A stretch of DNA of 64,000 nucleotides from NCBI GenBank assembly GCA_011526105.1, contig WYAZ01000137.1:46852-110851 (forward strand), given 5' to 3'. A model generated the notes under the pieces. That model saw only the letters and a program-made list of their open reading frames with translations. It ran no database searches and was not told the DNA's origin. The position numbers were made by a program, and so were the translations under genes. Below are positions 10,258 to 18,885 of the stretch, piece by piece. Each line of letters begins with the position of its first letter. The first letter of the stretch is position 1. Source of the DNA: Deltaproteobacteria bacterium. GTDB taxonomy: Bacteria > Myxococcota > Kuafuiibacteriia > Kuafuiibacteriales > Kuafuiibacteriaceae.

Positions 10258-11358
10258 ATGGCGGGAAAACGGCGAATTGGCATTCTGACCGGAGGCGGGG
10301 ACTGCCCGGGCTTGAACCCGGTCATCCGCGCGGTGGTCAAGCGCGGGGTGACTCAGCTCGGCTGGGAAATCATCGGGATACGAGACTCCTTCAACGGACT
10401 CCTCTCCGCGCCTTACGACGTCATGGAGCTCGATCGCGATTCGGTGCGCGGGATCCTGACCAAGGGCGGCACCATCCTCGGGACCACCAACAAGGGTGAC
10501 CCGTTCAAGTTCCCCATGATGCAGGCGGATGGCTCTCGCGTCGAAGTCGACCGCTCACACGTCCTGCTCGAGGCCATGCGCATCCTCGAGATCGAAGGCC
10601 TGGTGGTGGTCGGAGGCGACGGCACGATGGAGATCGCGCATCACTTCCAAGAGCTGGGGGTGAAGGTGATCGGCGTGCCAAAGACCATCGACAACGACAT
10701 CCTCGCGACCGACCTCACTTTTGGGTTTCACACCGCCTGCGAGATCGCCACCGAGGCGATTGATCGGCTGCACTCGACGGCCGAGTCCCACGACCGAGTC
10801 ATGGTCGTGGAGCTCATGGGACGGGACTGCGGCTGGATCGCCCTTCACGCGGGCATCGCGGGCGGCGCCGACGTCATCTTGCTCCCCGAGATCCCGTACG
10901 ACATCCAGCTCGTCTGCGACAAAGTGCGGAGGCGCCAGGCGGCCGGCCGCTTCTTCTCCATCGTGGTGGTGGCTGAAGGCGCCAGAGAGGCGGGTCGCGA
11001 TCAGATGACGGTCGAAGACGGCGGCCCGGGTGGCAAGAAACCTCGGCTCGGGGGCGCAGGCGCGTACGTGGCCCAACGTATCCAAGAAGTGACCGAGATC
11101 GAAACCCGAGTGACGGTGCTCGGCCACCTGCAGCGTGGCGGGACCCCGAGCGGATTCGATCGCATCCTCGCCACCCGCTTCGGCATCGGCGCGGTCGATC
11201 TCATCATGCAAGGCAAGTGGGGCCACCTCGCAGCGCTCAAGGGCACCGAGATCGTCGGGGTGCCGCTTTCGGAGGTCGTCGGCAAACTCAAGTACGTCGA
11301 CCCGAACGGGCAGACCGTCCAGGCTGCGCGCGGGCTCGGCATCGAGTTCGGAGGCTGA
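10258..11358 (+). CDS. pfkA: 6-phosphofructokinase (PfkA family)
   Basis: The enzyme phosphorylates fructose-6-phosphate at C1 in glycolysis, in the cytosol. It has 366 residues. GGGDCPGLNPVIR opens the nucleotide-binding site, GGDGT (119-123) is the phosphoryl-donor loop, PKTIDND (141-147) the catalytic loop, and MGRDCGWIA and QRGGTPSGFDR the sugar-phosphate site. Gly122 at the position that is Asp in PPi enzymes argues for ATP. Lys142 in PKTIDND is, in contrast, a feature of PPi-dependent enzymes and of plant-type ATP enzymes. ATP use is therefore my inference. A start at ATG 10258 is the first after the CPBP gene stop; the kinase gene follows 9 bp after its stop. Confidence 0.95.
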   Translation: MAGKRRIGILTGGGDCPGLNPVIRAVVKRGVTQLGWEIIGIRDSFNGLLSAPYDVMELDRDSVRGILTKGGTILGTTNKGDPFKFPMMQADGSRVEVDRSHVLLEAMRILEIEGLVVVGGDGTMEIAHHFQELGVKVIGVPKTIDNDILATDLTFGFHTACEIATEAIDRLHSTAESHDRVMVVELMGRDCGWIALHAGIAGGADVILLPEIPYDIQLVCDKVRRRQAAGRFFSIVVVAEGAREAGRDQMTVEDGGPGGKKPRLGGAGAYVAQRIQEVTEIETRVTVLGHLQRGGTPSGFDRILATRFGIGAVDLIMQGKWGHLAALKGTEIVGVPLSEVVGKLKYVDPNGQTVQAARGLGIEFGG

Positions 11359-11367
11359 AGGGAGGCC

Positions 11368-13116
11368 GTGCAACCGCCGGAGCTCCTGCGCTACGAGATC
11401 CTCGAGGAGCTCGGTCAGGGCGGCATGAGTGTCGTCTACCGCGCCCGCGATCGACAGCTCGGGCGGGTCGTGGCGGTCAAGGTCCTGCTGCCGCATCTGG
11501 CTCGGCAGCCGGAGGCGAGGCGCCGCTTTCATCGCGAGGCACAGGCGGTCGCCAAGCTGCGCGACCCCAACATCGTCGAGATCTTCGACTACTCCGGCCC
11601 GGAAGCGGAACCCGCGTTCATCGTCACCGAGCTCATCGAGGCCGGCACCCTCCGCGACTTCGTCGATGCGCGGGGCGGAAAGCTGCGCGAGCCAGAGCTG
11701 GCGCTCCTCATCACGTACACCATCGCAAAGGCGCTGTCGCACGCACACGAATCGGGCGTCATCCACCGAGACATCAAGCCAGAGAACGTCATGTTCACGA
11801 AGAAAGGCGAGCTGAAGCTCGTCGACTTTGGCATCGCACAGCTCGACGGCTCGCATCGACTCACCGCCACCGGAGCCCTGCTCGGCTCTCCGGCGCACAT
11901 GGCCCCAGAGCTCATCGATGGTCAGCGCCCCGACGAGCGTTCCGATCTCTACTCCCTCGGCACCGTGCTCTATTGGATGATCACCGGTGACCTCCCCTTC
12001 GCGGCACCCAATCCCTCCGCGTTGTTCAAACAGATCCTGGGCGGAAGCTACCCTGACCCGCAGATGCGATCGCCCAGCGTCGGCAACGGCCTGCTTCGAA
12101 TCCTGAAGAAGCTGCTCGCGACCGACCCGAACGAGCGCTGGGGCTCGGCCCGCGAGCTCATCGAGGCCATCGAGGAGGACCTCGCGCCCCTCGGACTCGA
12201 TACCATCGACGCGGAGCTTCACGCCTTCTTGGCCAACCCCGACACCTACTCCATCGATCTGGGCGCCCGGCTCTTGGAACGGCTGATCACGCTCGGCCAC
12301 GCGGCGCAGAAGGAAGGGCAGATCGGTCGCGCGACCGACTTCTACAATCGAGTCCTCGCCCGACGGCCGGATCACCCTGAGGTGAAGCGAGCCGCCCTTC
12401 GTCTCGCGCGGCAGAGAGACCTGTCGAAGCGAGCGCGCCAAGGCGCGGTGGTGCTCGGCACGATCGGGGTAGCGGTCGCCGCGACCTACGCGCTTCTTCA
12501 GGGGCCGCTCTCGCCCGTGCGCGAGTCCGAGCCGACGCCCGGCGTCGCAGTCCTCAGAGCCGGCCCTTCACCCGCGGGCGTCACGACCGCGACGGTGGCG
12601 TTCGTTCCCCCCGAGCCCCAGGAGGTCGTCGGCCTTCCGATCGCGAGGCGAACGATGCCGCGCGCGACCAAGACCCTGAGACGCGTGGTCGAGCCGGTCC
12701 GCCCGCCCGCCGAACCCGATGCCGGCGAGCGAACGGCGGACGGCGGCGGGGGCACCGCCGGGCCGGACGCCGGCCTGCCCGGCCCGAACTCGCAGACCGC
12801 GCGCCTTCAGCTCATCATCGGCGGCTCCTACGCCGACATCAGCCTTCGACACCTGGAGCGCCAAACTCGAGAGACCTACACCGGAGTGGTCAAACGGACG
12901 CTCTCCTTGCCGCCGGGCAGCTATGAACTCGACGTACAGAAACCCGGGTACGGCCGTTTTAGGACCCGCCGCTTCGAGGTGAGCGCGGAAGGCCAGATCA
13001 GCGAGCCGCGACCTGACGGCACGAGGCGTCAGATCCCCTCCCCACTTCGGCTTCGTATCCCCGGGCCCGGGGAACCGAACGAGGAGTACCCGGACTGGAT
13101 TCCGGAGACCGGCTGA
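11368..13116 (+). CDS. Membrane-anchored Ser/Thr protein kinase with PEGA-like tail
   Basis: The protein is a Hanks-type kinase of 582 residues. Residues 8-~275 hold the catalytic domain: GQGGMSVVY glycine loop, Lys38, HRDIKPEN (Asp135 catalytic), DFG (153-155) and MAPE. The activation loop has Thr and Ser residues for autophosphorylation. Helical, TPR-like segments follow (~290-350, AAQKEGQIGRATDFYNRVLARRPDHPEV). One transmembrane helix is at ~359-379. A Pro/Ala-rich linker and a PEGA-like beta domain (~478-542, LSLPPGSYELDVQKPGY) lie outside. The start is GTG, with GGGAGG 5 nt upstream and 9 bp after pfkA. A FHA-containing regulator lies two genes on, so a phosphosignalling link is plausible but not shown. 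Confidence 0.95.
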   Translation: MQPPELLRYEILEELGQGGMSVVYRARDRQLGRVVAVKVLLPHLARQPEARRRFHREAQAVAKLRDPNIVEIFDYSGPEAEPAFIVTELIEAGTLRDFVDARGGKLREPELALLITYTIAKALSHAHESGVIHRDIKPENVMFTKKGELKLVDFGIAQLDGSHRLTATGALLGSPAHMAPELIDGQRPDERSDLYSLGTVLYWMITGDLPFAAPNPSALFKQILGGSYPDPQMRSPSVGNGLLRILKKLLATDPNERWGSARELIEAIEEDLAPLGLDTIDAELHAFLANPDTYSIDLGARLLERLITLGHAAQKEGQIGRATDFYNRVLARRPDHPEVKRAALRLARQRDLSKRARQGAVVLGTIGVAVAATYALLQGPLSPVRESEPTPGVAVLRAGPSPAGVTTATVAFVPPEPQEVVGLPIARRTMPRATKTLRRVVEPVRPPAEPDAGERTADGGGGTAGPDAGLPGPNSQTARLQLIIGGSYADISLRHLERQTRETYTGVVKRTLSLPPGSYELDVQKPGYGRFRTRRFEVSAEGQISEPRPDGTRRQIPSPLRLRIPGPGEPNEEYPDWIPETG

Positions 13117-13136
13117 CCGACCGAAGTGCGAGGTCT

Positions 13137-13164
13137 TTGGACGGGACGGGGACCGCTGTATGGT
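13137..13164 (+). promoter_or_regulatory. Candidate promoter placing the start of transcription at the ATG of the 13171 gene
   Basis: TTGGAC (13137-13142) and TATGGT (13159-13164) are 16 bp apart. TATGGT ends only 6 nt before the ATG at 13171, so transcription would begin at or near the start codon. No ribosome-binding site is visible, which fits a leaderless mRNA. Confidence 0.35.
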
Positions 13165-13170
13165 GCGCGC

Positions 13171-14025
13171 ATGCTCCTCCGAGCGGCCCTCGCGCTCGAG
13201 CTGATCTCGAGCCTCGCGCACGCTGCGCCGACCCCGACCCCGACACGCACCGCGACGCAAGCGGTGGAAGCGCGGCGGGTGAAGAGCCCCGAGCTGGCGC
13301 TGACCCTCGCCGAGAGCGCCTTCGAGTATCGCGACTTCGCGAAGGTCATCGAGTTTCTCGACCCCTGGGTGCATCCTCCGCAGATCGTGGACGCGGAGAA
13401 GCTCGGGAAGGCCCGCGAGCTCCTCGGGATCAGCCACCACCTCCTGGGCCACAAGGACAAGGCCAAGGAAGAGTTCGAACAGGTCCTGCTCTACGATCCT
13501 GATCGCACCCTCGACGCATTTGTCGTTCCCCCGGCAGTCATCGCGACCTTCGAGGAGACGAGGGAGGCGATGCGTCCGCTGCTCGAGCAGCGACGACGCG
13601 CGCTCGAAGTGGAGGCCGAGAACCTGGCGCGAAAGGATCTCCGGCGCGCCCACCCCCTTTCGGTGCTCGCCCCGCTCGGGTTATCGCACTTTCTGGTGCT
13701 CGACCGTCCCGCCTGGGGATCTCTGTGGCTCATCTCTCAGCTCCTCGGACTCGGCGCGAACATCGGCGGATACTGGGGGGCTCGCTCCATCATGGACGCG
13801 GATGGGGTCGTCCTGCCGGAGGACGAGCCCGGATACCTCACGGCCACCACCTTCCAATACGTGGGGCTCGGCCTCTTCCTCGCGTCCTGGCTGAGCAGCT
13901 CGATCCAAGGCCAGCTATTGCTCGACGCCGAGCTCGAAGCCCTCCCCGCCGAACGGAACGGCCTCGAAGATCGTGCAGCGTCGGGCTCAGGGTTTTCTCC
14001 GCCAACCATGCACGTCTCTTTCTGA
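13171..14025 (+). CDS. Exported TPR-like membrane protein, unknown function
   Basis: I do not recognise a named family. The protein (284 residues from this ATG) begins with a signal-peptide-like segment (MLLRAALALELISSLAHA, then APT). A TPR-like region follows (about residues 35-105: LALTLAESAFEYRDFAKVIEF, then FEQVLLYDPDRTLD). The middle is charged and helical (about 120-155, EQRRRALEVEAENLARKDLR). The C-terminal half has two hydrophobic helices (WGSLWLISQLLGLGANIGG and FQYVGLGLFLASWLSSS). It lies between the kinase and the sigma54 activator on the same strand, with 54 and 30 bp gaps. I prefer ATG 13171 over GTG 13126 because only the former gives a normal signal peptide. Part of the cell-envelope signalling group by position only. 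Confidence 0.75.
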   Translation: MLLRAALALELISSLAHAAPTPTPTRTATQAVEARRVKSPELALTLAESAFEYRDFAKVIEFLDPWVHPPQIVDAEKLGKARELLGISHHLLGHKDKAKEEFEQVLLYDPDRTLDAFVVPPAVIATFEETREAMRPLLEQRRRALEVEAENLARKDLRRAHPLSVLAPLGLSHFLVLDRPAWGSLWLISQLLGLGANIGGYWGARSIMDADGVVLPEDEPGYLTATTFQYVGLGLFLASWLSSSIQGQLLLDAELEALPAERNGLEDRAASGSGFSPPTMHVSF

Positions 14026-14055
14026 GCCGAGCGAGCCCCGGTATGAAGAAACCGA

Positions 14056-15945
14056 ATGGCGAGCCTTCACTTGCTCACCGAGGGCAACCCGCCCCGAGTC
14101 GTGAAGCTTTGGAAGCCGATCACCACCCTCGGTGATTCGAGCGACAACGACATCGAGGTCAAGAAGGCGGGTCTCGAGCCCACGCACGCCCAACTCGTGA
14201 GGGAGGCCGGAGGCTTCGTAGTGGTGGGCGCCACCCGCGACATGACCGTCAATGGGCGGCGCGAGCGCAGAAAGAAACTCGTCGACCGGGACGTGATCCG
14301 TCTCGGGAATCTCACGCTCACCTACTACGAACGCGACGAAGACGCCCCGACGCCCCCACCGCTGCCTTCCGCCTCCAAGCCCGGGGTGCCGGCCGCCGCC
14401 ACCGTGGAGCTCGCTTCCGCGTACCGCCGCATCCACGAGTTCTCACTCAAGCTCATGGAGAACGCGTCGACGGAGGCGCTGGTCGAGACCCTGCTCGACG
14501 CGATCGTGGCGGAGACAGGGGCGGACAAAGGTTTTCTGGTCCTGCTCGATCCGGATGGGACGCCGCACGTCCGGGCGGCGCGCAACGTGGCGAGTGAGAG
14601 CGTGGCCCGTGGGTTGAGCGATCTCTCGGACAGCATTCTCCGGAAGGTGATCGAGACAAAGAAACCGCTCGTGGTCTCGAACGCCTTCGAGGACGACGAG
14701 TTCAACGCATCGGAGTCGGTGGTCAACCTCAAGCTGCTCTCGGTCATGTGCTGCCCGCTGAAGAACGCCGATGAGCTGCTGGGCTTGCTGTACGTGGGAA
14801 ACAACCGCGTCACGAACCAGTTCGATCAGGCCGCGCTGGATGTCATGACGGTGTTCGCTGCGCAAGCTAGCTTGCTCCTGTCTCAGACCCGTCGCATCGA
14901 AGAGCTCGAAGAGGCCAAGAGCGCGCTCATGGACGCGATGGAGGGCATGCGTTTTGGCAGCGTAGTGGGCTCCTGCGACTCGATGAAGGAGGTCTTCCGC
15001 CGAGTTCGGAAGGTCGCCACCACCGACATCTCGGTCCTCATCACCGGGGAGACCGGCACAGGCAAAGAGCTGATCGCCCGCGAAGTGCATCGAACCTCGC
15101 GCCGCAGCCGCGGCCCGTTCATCACCGTCAACTGCGCCGCCATTCCAGAGAACCTGCTCGAGTCCGAGCTCTTTGGACACGTGCGAGGCGCCTTCACGGG
15201 AGCAGACCGCGACAAGCCGGGGCGCTTTCAGGCCGCCAACGGCGGCACGCTCTTCCTCGACGAGATCGGCGAGCTTCCGCTGCAGCTTCAGGTCAAGCTC
15301 TTGCGCGCGCTCCAAGAACACGTCGTGAATCGCGTGGGTGAGGCCAAGCCCGAGCCCGTGGACATCCGCGTGCTCGCCGCCACGAATCGGGTACTCGAAG
15401 ACGAGCTGAGGGAGGGCCGCTTTCGCGAGGACCTCTACTACCGGCTCAACGTGGTCAGCATCCACCTGCCGCCGCTTCGGGAGCGAGGTGACGATCTCCT
15501 CATCATCGCGCGGTACCTGCTCGCCAAGGCCATCTCCGAGCACGGCGTGCCCGTCAAAGGTTTCAGCAAGTCGTGCCTCGCGGCCATGCGGAAGTACCGC
15601 TGGCCGGGCAACATCCGTCAGCTCGAGAACCGCATCCGCAAGGCGGTGGTGCTCGCGGAGGGTGCCATGCTCACCGCCCTGGACATGGATCTCCGTACCG
15701 AGGATCTGGAGGAGGTCGTTCCGCTCGCGGAGGCGCGCACCCGCTTCGAGCGCCGATACATCCAGGAAGTGCTCGAGCGAAACGCAGGTAATCGAACCAA
15801 GACCGCAAAGGACCTGGGGGTGGATCCGCGGACGATCTTCCGTCACCTCGCCCGGCAGTCGGGTGAAGAATCGGCCATCCCCGAAGAAGATGGCGAGGTG
15901 GGCACCGAGGTGGGTCCCGAGGATCATCACCCGCCGAGGCCCTGA
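14056..15945 (+). CDS. FHA-GAF-sigma54 interaction-Fis transcriptional activator
   Basis: The protein (629 residues) is an enhancer-binding activator of sigma54 RNA polymerase. Residues ~1-95 are an FHA domain (phosphothreonine binding). A GAF sensor domain spans ~125-275. The AAA+ domain spans ~295-530 with GETGTGKE Walker A, ESELFGHVRGAFTGAD (the GAFTGA loop that touches sigma54) and GGTLFLDEIGELP Walker B. A Fis-type helix-turn-helix ends it (NRTKTAKDLGVDPRTIFRHL). The FHA in place of a receiver domain fits control by a Ser/Thr kinase, and such a kinase is two genes upstream. No target site can be read. No ribosome-binding site is seen; TATGAA lies 8 nt before the ATG. Confidence 0.95.
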   Translation: MASLHLLTEGNPPRVVKLWKPITTLGDSSDNDIEVKKAGLEPTHAQLVREAGGFVVVGATRDMTVNGRRERRKKLVDRDVIRLGNLTLTYYERDEDAPTPPPLPSASKPGVPAAATVELASAYRRIHEFSLKLMENASTEALVETLLDAIVAETGADKGFLVLLDPDGTPHVRAARNVASESVARGLSDLSDSILRKVIETKKPLVVSNAFEDDEFNASESVVNLKLLSVMCCPLKNADELLGLLYVGNNRVTNQFDQAALDVMTVFAAQASLLLSQTRRIEELEEAKSALMDAMEGMRFGSVVGSCDSMKEVFRRVRKVATTDISVLITGETGTGKELIAREVHRTSRRSRGPFITVNCAAIPENLLESELFGHVRGAFTGADRDKPGRFQAANGGTLFLDEIGELPLQLQVKLLRALQEHVVNRVGEAKPEPVDIRVLAATNRVLEDELREGRFREDLYYRLNVVSIHLPPLRERGDDLLIIARYLLAKAISEHGVPVKGFSKSCLAAMRKYRWPGNIRQLENRIRKAVVLAEGAMLTALDMDLRTEDLEEVVPLAEARTRFERRYIQEVLERNAGNRTKTAKDLGVDPRTIFRHLARQSGEESAIPEEDGEVGTEVGPEDHHPPRP

Positions 15946-16041
15946 GCTCGTGGGGACGTCGTATGACAGCGCTGCCTCGACGCGCGCCCGGCCCGAGAAC
16001 CCTCGAGGCCGAAAAGGCAACAATGCCGAGGTAGTTCCGAC

Positions 16042-16656
16042 GTGAGCCCCAGCCCGGCACATCGATTGCTCCCTCTCCCATGGCGCGCGCCGCCCGTGGG
16101 CGCGCTCGTCGTCATGGGCCTCGTCCTCAGTCAGACCGGCGCCTGTCTCGCCCCCCCCGGGGGCCGTCTTCCGCCGGAGTTCCCCAACTACCCGCCGGAG
16201 CTCGACCCCGACAGCATCCGCCCTCGGGCCCAGCGTATCGTGGTCGGCGCGCTTCCGCAGAACGGCGTGCCCTGCAACCCGGTCTTCGAGGCGCGAGTTC
16301 GCGATCTCGACGGCGACACGATGCGCTTTCGCTGCATCCTCGACAACAGCAGCGCGGGGGCGAAGGTCGTGCCCTTCTCGGAGAGCGAACGCAGCGGCGC
16401 CTCCGGGCTGGTGAGTGTCCTCTGCCGAGTCCTGAACACCGACTTCGACTTCTCGCGTCCCGCCGAGGCGCAGATCGTCACCCTGGCGATCACCGACGCG
16501 CCGAGCTTTGTCTTCTCGAGCACGGTCACCAGCCCGCCCGCGCTCGACTACGCCGCCATCGACGACGACCCCGACAGAGACGGCTCGAGCGATCACGGGG
16601 TCACCACCACTTCGTGGGCGGTCACTCGAAACCCAGGCGGCCAGGAGTGCCCATGA
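16042..16656 (+). CDS. Putative lipoprotein, unknown function
   Basis: The protein has 204 residues. The N-terminus is Pro-rich followed by a hydrophobic segment (VGALVVMGLVLSQTGAC) with a likely lipidation Cys at residue 35. The rest is beta-rich, with Cys residues at about 70 and 95 and 130 that could pair. No family is recognised. The start GTG is the only one giving a hydrophobic segment in a sensible place. Its stop overlaps the ATG of the next gene (ATGA), so the two are co-translated. The 96 bp between the sigma54 gene and this start holds nothing I can identify. Confidence 0.75.
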   Translation: MSPSPAHRLLPLPWRAPPVGALVVMGLVLSQTGACLAPPGGRLPPEFPNYPPELDPDSIRPRAQRIVVGALPQNGVPCNPVFEARVRDLDGDTMRFRCILDNSSAGAKVVPFSESERSGASGLVSVLCRVLNTDFDFSRPAEAQIVTLAITDAPSFVFSSTVTSPPALDYAAIDDDPDRDGSSDHGVTTTSWAVTRNPGGQECP

Positions 16657-18278
16657 GCCCGCGATACGCCCTCGCCTCCCTCATCGGTCTCGCGGGCGCG
16701 GGCTGTGGCCTCGACGAGGCGCAGCAGTTCCAGATCGAGCGGTGCGAATCGACCGCAGACTGCGGCGCCGGTCGTTCGTGCCGGGACATGGTGTGCATCG
16801 ACCTCGACCGCAAATACGTCGCCGCGCTCTCGGCGGAGCTGACGCCACCTCCGACCGCTCAGGGTCTCGCCCGCACCCAGGTCCGGCGCCTCGCTCTCCC
16901 CGACGGCGAGGACGTCCTCGACTTCGAACTGCCCGAGGCCGCGATCTTCGAACGCACCGTCGTCATCGACGAGGCCCGGGGGGAGCCCATCGCGGCCTCC
17001 ATCACCATCTCGGGCACGGACCGCATCGTCGGCCGAGACGTCGAGGCGCGGCTGTCGGTCTCAGCCGAACAGGCGGGTCCGATTCACCTCCTGCCCGGCA
17101 CCTACACCGCACGGGTCCTGCCGCTCGACGGCGAGCGCCCCGGCCTCGAAGTACAGAACTGGATCATCCGCCGCGCGGGAAACTCTCCGGTCAAAGAGTT
17201 CGTCCTCGGCCGCCCTTTGCGCCGCCTCTACGGAGAGGTCTCGTACCGCACCCTAGAGAACGAAAAGCTGCCAGGGATTCGCATCCGGGCGACCTCCGTC
17301 CCCGGCGGGCTCGCCTCCACCGAAGCCACGAGCGACAGCGAAGGTCGCTACGAGATCGAACTACCCGACACCCAAGACACCGCGTTCCGACTCACCGCGA
17401 TGCCGGCCGAGCCGACCGGCCCCACTTGGTCGTTCCGCCAGATCGTGAACGTGCCGCGCGACGAAGCGCGTGAACTCGACATCGGGCTCGAGGAGACCGG
17501 CGCTTCTCTCGTGGGCGCACTCAGTCTCTCCATCCTCGGGGTGCCCGAGGGCGGAGGGGCGCCGGAGCCCATCGCAGGGGCCGAGGTCACGCTCACCGCC
17601 ACGACCTCACTGCCGACTCGGAGCTTCTCGGTCCGAGGCGTCACGAACCAAAAGGGCCGCGTGGTCCCCGAGAACGCCGGGGACGCTCTCCTCATCCTGG
17701 CCTCTCGTTATCAGGTCGACGTAGAGCCTCCGCCGAACGCGCCGTACGCACGCACCACCACCGTAGTCGACCTCAGCCGCACCGGCCCTTCGATTCAGAC
17801 CGATCGACAGATCGCACTCAGCGCCCGAACGCAGGTGCTCGGACAGCTCACCTCCAGCCTCGGGCAGAACCTCGTGCATGCTTCGGTCTCCATCGACGAT
17901 CTCGATCGCGTCATCCGTCCCGTCCAAGTCACCACCGACGAGTCGGGTCAGTTTCGCGTTCATCTCGACCCCGGCCGCTATCTCGTACGCATCGAGGGCG
18001 GACAGACACCCGCGACGGCCGATGTGCACCCCGTCGCCTTCGCCCGTCTGGATGTGAGTTCAAACGCAGGGACCGTCAACTTCCTGCACTCTCTGCCCTC
18101 GGGCCGCCCCGTGCGCGGCCTCGTCTCGGCCCTCGAAAAGCGGACCCCGACCGCAGGGGTCGACGTCGAGTTCTTCCTCGAGATCGACGGCCGGTCCGTG
18201 TCGCTGGGCCGGAGCATCACAGAGAGCGATGGGCGGTATAGCCTCGTGATCTCGGGCGCGGAGCTCGGACCTAGATGA
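16653..18278 (+). CDS. Lipoprotein with carboxypeptidase-regulatory-like domains
   Basis: The protein has 541 residues. A lipoprotein signal (LIGLAGAGC, Cys at residue 16) directs it to the envelope. A Cys-rich stretch follows (CESTADCGAGRSCRDMVC), as often seen in myxobacterial secreted proteins. Several beta-sandwich carboxypeptidase-regulatory-like (CarboxypepD_reg) repeats then occur, with segments such as LPGIRIRATSVPGG, ATSDSEGRYEIELPDT and VTTDESGQFRVHLDPGRY. Such repeats are usually structural or ligand-binding, with no catalytic part here. The last domain ends soon after SDGRYSLVISG, so the terminus looks short. It is coupled to the lipoprotein gene upstream by ATGA. Confidence 0.85.
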   Translation: MSPRYALASLIGLAGAGCGLDEAQQFQIERCESTADCGAGRSCRDMVCIDLDRKYVAALSAELTPPPTAQGLARTQVRRLALPDGEDVLDFELPEAAIFERTVVIDEARGEPIAASITISGTDRIVGRDVEARLSVSAEQAGPIHLLPGTYTARVLPLDGERPGLEVQNWIIRRAGNSPVKEFVLGRPLRRLYGEVSYRTLENEKLPGIRIRATSVPGGLASTEATSDSEGRYEIELPDTQDTAFRLTAMPAEPTGPTWSFRQIVNVPRDEARELDIGLEETGASLVGALSLSILGVPEGGGAPEPIAGAEVTLTATTSLPTRSFSVRGVTNQKGRVVPENAGDALLILASRYQVDVEPPPNAPYARTTTVVDLSRTGPSIQTDRQIALSARTQVLGQLTSSLGQNLVHASVSIDDLDRVIRPVQVTTDESGQFRVHLDPGRYLVRIEGGQTPATADVHPVAFARLDVSSNAGTVNFLHSLPSGRPVRGLVSALEKRTPTAGVDVEFFLEIDGRSVSLGRSITESDGRYSLVISGAELGPR

Positions 18279-18317
18279 CCCTCGACCATCCGACCCCGGC
18301 GCGGTAGCAGTGCACGG

Positions 18318-18857
18318 GTGGAAGGCGAGGACGATCGACCCGAGGCGGCGGCCGAACGCCGCGCCAACCGGCCCTATCGTCGTTTCGTGGGCCTGCTCTT
18401 CGCCGCCCTGCTCCTCGTGGTGGCGTTCGGCGTTCTACGTGGCGTCATCCAGCGCCTCGATCGGCTGCCGTCGGTGGAGAGCTTCACCCCGCCCGACCGC
18501 GTCGACGACCGAGCGCTGAGGGCCTGCGCCGAAGACCTGGATCGCCTCGAGGCCCGAATCCGGACCACCGCCGGGCGGAGCTTCGCCCGAGATCCCCGCG
18601 CCCCCGAGACGCCCGACTGGCAAGAGGAATCAGAGCAACTCGAGACCGAGCGGCTGCGCATCGTCGCCCGGTGTCGGCTGCACGAGTCCGGAACGGACGC
18701 CGTCGTCACGGATCTCACCACCGCCGCCGATCAACTCGAGACGATGCTTCGTTCCTACAACTTGCTCTTCGACCGGCATGCCGCCGACGGAGAGAAGGCG
18801 AGCATGGAGGTTCGAGCCGCACTCGAACGCGCGCTCGCGGCTCTGCGTTCGCGCTGA
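18318..18857 (+). CDS. Small single-pass membrane protein, unknown function
   Basis: The protein has 179 residues. A charged N-terminus (about 1-22) is followed by one membrane helix (FVGLLFAALLLVVAFGVL). The rest is an acidic, helical, probably coiled-coil region (CAEDLDRLEARIR, EESEQLETERLRIVARC, AADQLETMLRSY). No family is recognised. Start GTG at 18318; TAGCAG ends 7 nt upstream. It ends 28 bp from the convergent glyS. Codon use, with a strong G/C third-position bias, matches its neighbours, which supports a real gene. Confidence 0.75.
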   Translation: MEGEDDRPEAAAERRANRPYRRFVGLLFAALLLVVAFGVLRGVIQRLDRLPSVESFTPPDRVDDRALRACAEDLDRLEARIRTTAGRSFARDPRAPETPDWQEESEQLETERLRIVARCRLHESGTDAVVTDLTTAADQLETMLRSYNLLFDRHAADGEKASMEVRAALERALAALRSR

Positions 18858-18885
18858 GGCGGCAGACCCGCTGCCCTCCGCGCGT

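Noticed and set aside
10555..12441. Long minus-strand open frame (628 codons) across the pfkA and kinase genes
   Set aside because: It is antisense to two clear genes and its residues are low-complexity Arg/Asp/Glu-rich, as expected from the reverse of GC-rich codons.
14443..16596. Long minus-strand open frame (717 codons) opposite the sigma54 activator gene
   Set aside because: Antisense shadow of a gene with all expected domain motifs; no ribosome-binding site and no family.
18861..18875. Short hairpin GGCAG-ACCCG-CTGCC in the convergent gap before glyS
   Set aside because: Five-bp stem with no T-run on either side; not enough to call a terminator.
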